From Candidatus Roizmanbacteria bacterium GW2011_GWC1_37_12 (GTDB lineage Bacteria; Patescibacteriota; Microgenomatia; UBA1406; GWC2-37-13): DNA of 38,897 nucleotides. Under the pieces are notes generated by a model. It searched no databases. It worked only from the letters and a program-made list of their open reading frames with translations, and was not told the origin of the DNA. Positions within the stretch are counted from its first letter, which is position 1, and each line of letters opens with the position of its first letter. A program made the position numbers and the translations under genes. This document shows positions 37,269 to 38,897 of this stretch, in pieces. The DNA is taken from positions 1 through 38,897 of the forward strand of contig LBST01000013.1 in assembly GCA_000991135.1 (NCBI GenBank). Direction: 5' to 3'.

Positions 37269-37950
37269 TTTTTAAAAAATGTTTTTTAAAAACGTCCATG
37301 GCACTTTCAAAAAAAAACAATTTTGTACTATTTAAAATTTGATATGTATTTAAAGACTGACAATCAATCAATCTTACTTTCGACAAATTTCTGCTCGCTA
37401 GAACAAAATTATTTTTTTCCAATTTTGGTAAAACAAAAGTAATTTTTTTCCCGCTGAATTTAAGAGCCTCTAAGAAGTCGGCGACGATTTTTGTCTTGGG
37501 TTTTATTTTTAGAGCTTCATCAACAATTCCCATGATATTATTTTCTTTAAGTTTTAATGTCAAGGCGCTAAAAAAAGCTTTTGTTTTTTGTTTTTTATTT
37601 ATTTTCAATGAAAAATCTTTCGGTTTTGGCCCGCCAACAATTCCACCTCCGACAAAAATTGGGGCTTTTATATCTCCATGACGAGCTCTACCTGTTCCTT
37701 TTTGACGATAGATTTTTCTAGTTGACCCGACGACTTCGCCTCTCGTCTTAGTCGAAGCTGTCCCTTGTCTTTGATTAGATTGATAGACTCTGACTGCTTG
37801 GGCTAAAAGAGCTTTGTTGATATCAACAGAAAATGCTTCTTTTGGCAAATCTAAAGTCCCTTTTTCTTTTCCAGATATCTCATAAACAGGAATTGCTAAA
37901 CCTTTGGTTTTCTTTGTTTCTAATTTTTCTGGTTTTTTAGCTTTAGGCAT
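37255..37950 (-). CDS. rplD: 50S ribosomal protein L4
   Basis: A 231-residue L4 with an N-terminal lysine-rich extension (about 15 residues) before the usual start IPVYEISGKEKGTLDLPKEAF. The tunnel loop is NQRQGTASTKTRGEVVGSTRKIYRQKGTGRARHGDIKAPIFVGGGIVGGPKP. In E. coli L4 controls its own operon by attenuation in the leader; here a terminator-like hairpin lies upstream of rplC, so the same logic is possible. 24 nt separate it from rplC. Confidence 0.95.
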   Translation of the reverse strand: MPKAKKPEKLETKKTKGLAIPVYEISGKEKGTLDLPKEAFSVDINKALLAQAVRVYQSNQRQGTASTKTRGEVVGSTRKIYRQKGTGRARHGDIKAPIFVGGGIVGGPKPKDFSLKINKKQKTKAFFSALTLKLKENNIMGIVDEALKIKPKTKIVADFLEALKFSGKKITFVLPKLEKNNFVLASRNLSKVRLIDCQSLNTYQILNSTKLFFFESAMDVFKKHFLKNENK

Positions 37951-37974
37951 AAATAGATTCTTAACTTATCACTT

Positions 37975-38667
37975 TTAACTTCTAACTTCTACTAGCCCCC
38001 CTTTGAATCCTGGAACTAATCCACTAACAACAATTCCATCTTCTTTAACTTCGACAACTTCCAATCCTTTGACAGTCACTCTGTCGTTACCCATTCTTCC
38101 AGCCATTCTCTTACCTTTAAAAACTCGTCCTGGAGTGGTCGTCATTCCGATTGATCCGGGAGCTCTTTCACCGTGGGACTGTCCGTGGGTGCGGGAACCG
38201 CCTTTAAAGTGATGTCTTTTAACAACTCCTTGGAATCCTTTTCCTTTGGAAGTTCCAGAAACCATTACCTTATCTCCCTTTTTAAAAAAAATCGTTGGCT
38301 TAATTTCTTGGCCAACGAGTATTTTTATTTCTCCGATTTGAACGCCTAATTTATTATTCTCATCGAGAAGTATAACTTTATCGCCCATACTTACCTGCCT
38401 GCCGGCAGGCAGGTCCATCCTGAACTCCCGTAAAAAACGAAGCGGGGTTTTTATCCCCGCTTTCTCTAGTTCTCCCATTCTCGGTCTTTTGATATTTTTG
38501 ATTTGACCAAATCCGAGCTTGACGCTAAAGTATCCATCTCTTGACGGAGTTTTGACGTCGGTAAGCCAACAGGAATTGGTTTTTATAAAAGTAGTCGGGA
38601 TCCTTTCGCCCTTATCATTAAATCTTTGCGATTGTGTAGATTTTGCACCTATTATAAAAGCTGGCAT
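37975..38667 (-). CDS. rplC: 50S ribosomal protein L3 with an inserted palindrome-coded segment
   Basis: A 230-residue L3, longer than the usual 205-210. Family blocks: MPAFIIGAKSTQSQRF at the start, FFKKGDKVMVSGTSKGKGFQGVVKRHHFKGG, and RAPGSIGMTTTPGRVFKGKRMAGRMG. Between LREFR (79-83) and VGQEIK lie some 34 residues where E. coli has about 8; they begin DLPAGRQV (85-92), encoded by a 22-bp perfect palindrome. The insertion sits in a loop of the outer beta barrel. The ATG follows an attenuator-like hairpin by 6 nt. It is the first gene of the superoperon inside the window; rpsJ is not found upstream. Confidence 0.96.
   Translation of the reverse strand: MPAFIIGAKSTQSQRFNDKGERIPTTFIKTNSCWLTDVKTPSRDGYFSVKLGFGQIKNIKRPRMGELEKAGIKTPLRFLREFRMDLPAGRQVSMGDKVILLDENNKLGVQIGEIKILVGQEIKPTIFFKKGDKVMVSGTSKGKGFQGVVKRHHFKGGSRTHGQSHGERAPGSIGMTTTPGRVFKGKRMAGRMGNDRVTVKGLEVVEVKEDGIVVSGLVPGFKGGLVEVRS
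38393..38414. repeat. 22-bp perfect palindrome inside rplC
   Basis: ACCTGCCTGCC is followed directly by its reverse complement GGCAGGCAGGT, a GC-rich island in an AT-rich gene. It is read in frame as DLPAGRQ(V). I recall the LPAGRQ peptide as an interrupting motif in other Microgenomates-type proteins, similar in concept to Rickettsia palindromic elements; that recollection needs a database check. Confidence 0.85.
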
Positions 38668-38673
38668 ATGACC

Positions 38674-38713
38674 AAAAAAAATAGCCCCAGATTGGGGCTA
38701 AAATCCAATCCGG
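38674..38713 (-). promoter_or_regulatory. Attenuator with alternative antiterminator in the rplC leader
   Basis: On the minus strand TAGCCCCA (38700-38693), loop ATC, TGGGGCTA (38689-38682) and then eight U (38681-38674) form a textbook intrinsic terminator, ending 6 nt before the rplC ATG. Alternatively CCGGATTGG (38713-38705) pairs with CCAATCTGG (38695-38687), nine base pairs including one G-U, which would break the terminator stem. A small hairpin CTTTG/CAAAG (38743-38739, 38730-38726) lies further upstream. Confidence 0.7.
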
Positions 38714-38763
38714 AAAATATTAATCCTTTGCTCCCGAACAAAGAACAATTAACATGTAGGCAA

Positions 38764-38792
38764 ATTATATACTATCAACTTATGGGGGTCAA
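38764..38792 (-). promoter_or_regulatory. Sigma70-type promoter of the rplC superoperon
   Basis: On the minus strand TTGACC (38792-38787), a 17-nt spacer and a perfect TATAAT (38769-38764). Transcription would start near 38757, giving a leader of about 90 nt that includes the attenuator. This is the best-looking full promoter in the window and places the start of the operon at L3, not S10. Confidence 0.8.
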
Positions 38793-38800
38793 ATGGATTT

Positions 38801-38833
38801 TAAACAGTTAAACAGTTAAAACCTAAACAGTTA
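38801..38833. repeat. Three copies of TAAACAGTTA upstream of the rplC promoter
   Basis: TAAACAGTTA at 38801-38810, 38809-38818 and 38824-38833, directly upstream of the -35. They may be an activator or UP-like element or a spacer micro-repeat. The remaining segment to 38897 contains nothing else I can support, and no end of a further gene is visible. Confidence 0.7.
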
Positions 38834-38897
38834 AAAAAACTATAAAACAAATCTTAAAAACATTTGGACTATTTACTTCTGACATTAGAAATGATTG

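Noticed and set aside
38674-38700. Simple terminator of an upstream gene
   Set aside because: A full promoter lies upstream of the hairpin at 38764-38792 and no gene end is visible between them, so the hairpin belongs to the rplC leader.

Overview
The window looks like a chromosomal segment of a Candidate Phyla Radiation (Patescibacteria) bacterium, most likely of the Microgenomates type. I infer this from a very dense AT-rich layout, a ribosomal protein superoperon with no L30 gene, a short RecO without a zinc finger, an adenylate kinase without a LID domain, DUF4012 and LytR-type envelope proteins, and a GC-rich palindrome coding for LPAGRQ inside a ribosomal gene. The lineage is inferred from gene content; no 16S gene is present. 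There is no stretch over 300 bases without a gene, and I see no tRNA, rRNA, CRISPR array or transposase.

Layout: 1-652 is the end of a polysaccharide gene run (GT2 start, acyltransferase), read leftward. 702-4600 is an accessory, lower-GC patch: two unknown small genes, a DHDPS/NAL-family aldolase, and a convergent DNA methyltransferase / putative restriction endonuclease pair whose 3' ends overlap. 4605-7505 holds a short UvrD-type helicase and a divergent LytR-CpsA-Psr enzyme separated by a symmetrical repeat. 7479-10919 is a leftward operon, rpsT (S20), pilN-like, pilO-like, a small membrane protein and two surface proteins ending in LPTTG/PPVSG plus a membrane helix. 11057-15174 holds a membrane-anchored protein, glyS, recO, a DUF711 protein and a DUF4258/DUF2283 toxin-antitoxin-like pair. 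15181-23165 is a surface polysaccharide locus: DUF4012, initiating sugar transferase, mannose-1-phosphate guanylyltransferase, two GT4, one GT2 and a polytopic GT-C-like protein.

23174-38667 is one leftward superoperon: rplC, D, W, B, V, rpsC, rplP, rpmC, rpsQ, rplN, X, E, rpsN, rpsS, rpsH, rplF, R, rpsE, rplO, secY, rpmG, adk fusion, map, infA, rpmJ, rpsM, K, D, rpoA, rplQ, rplM, rpsI. It merges the S10, spc, alpha and L13-S9 operons and runs on into glycosyltransferases. Departures from the usual arrangement: S10 is not upstream of L3 inside the window, S19 has moved to between S14 and S8, L30 is absent, L15 lacks its C-terminal half, L2 lacks its N-terminal tail, L33 sits between secY and adk, and Adk is fused to an archaeal-like UPF0200 kinase domain.

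Regulation: many genes that start a transcription unit have a TATAAT-like -10 box ending only 6-10 nt before the ATG, suggesting leaderless mRNAs. The exceptions are the rplC operon, with a leader of about 90 nt that can fold into mutually exclusive terminator and antiterminator hairpins, and rpsT, with a structured leader and a strong Shine-Dalgarno sequence. Many spacers are built of short self-similar repeats that differ from spacer to spacer; one 21-nt copy is shared by the rpsI and rpsM start regions.
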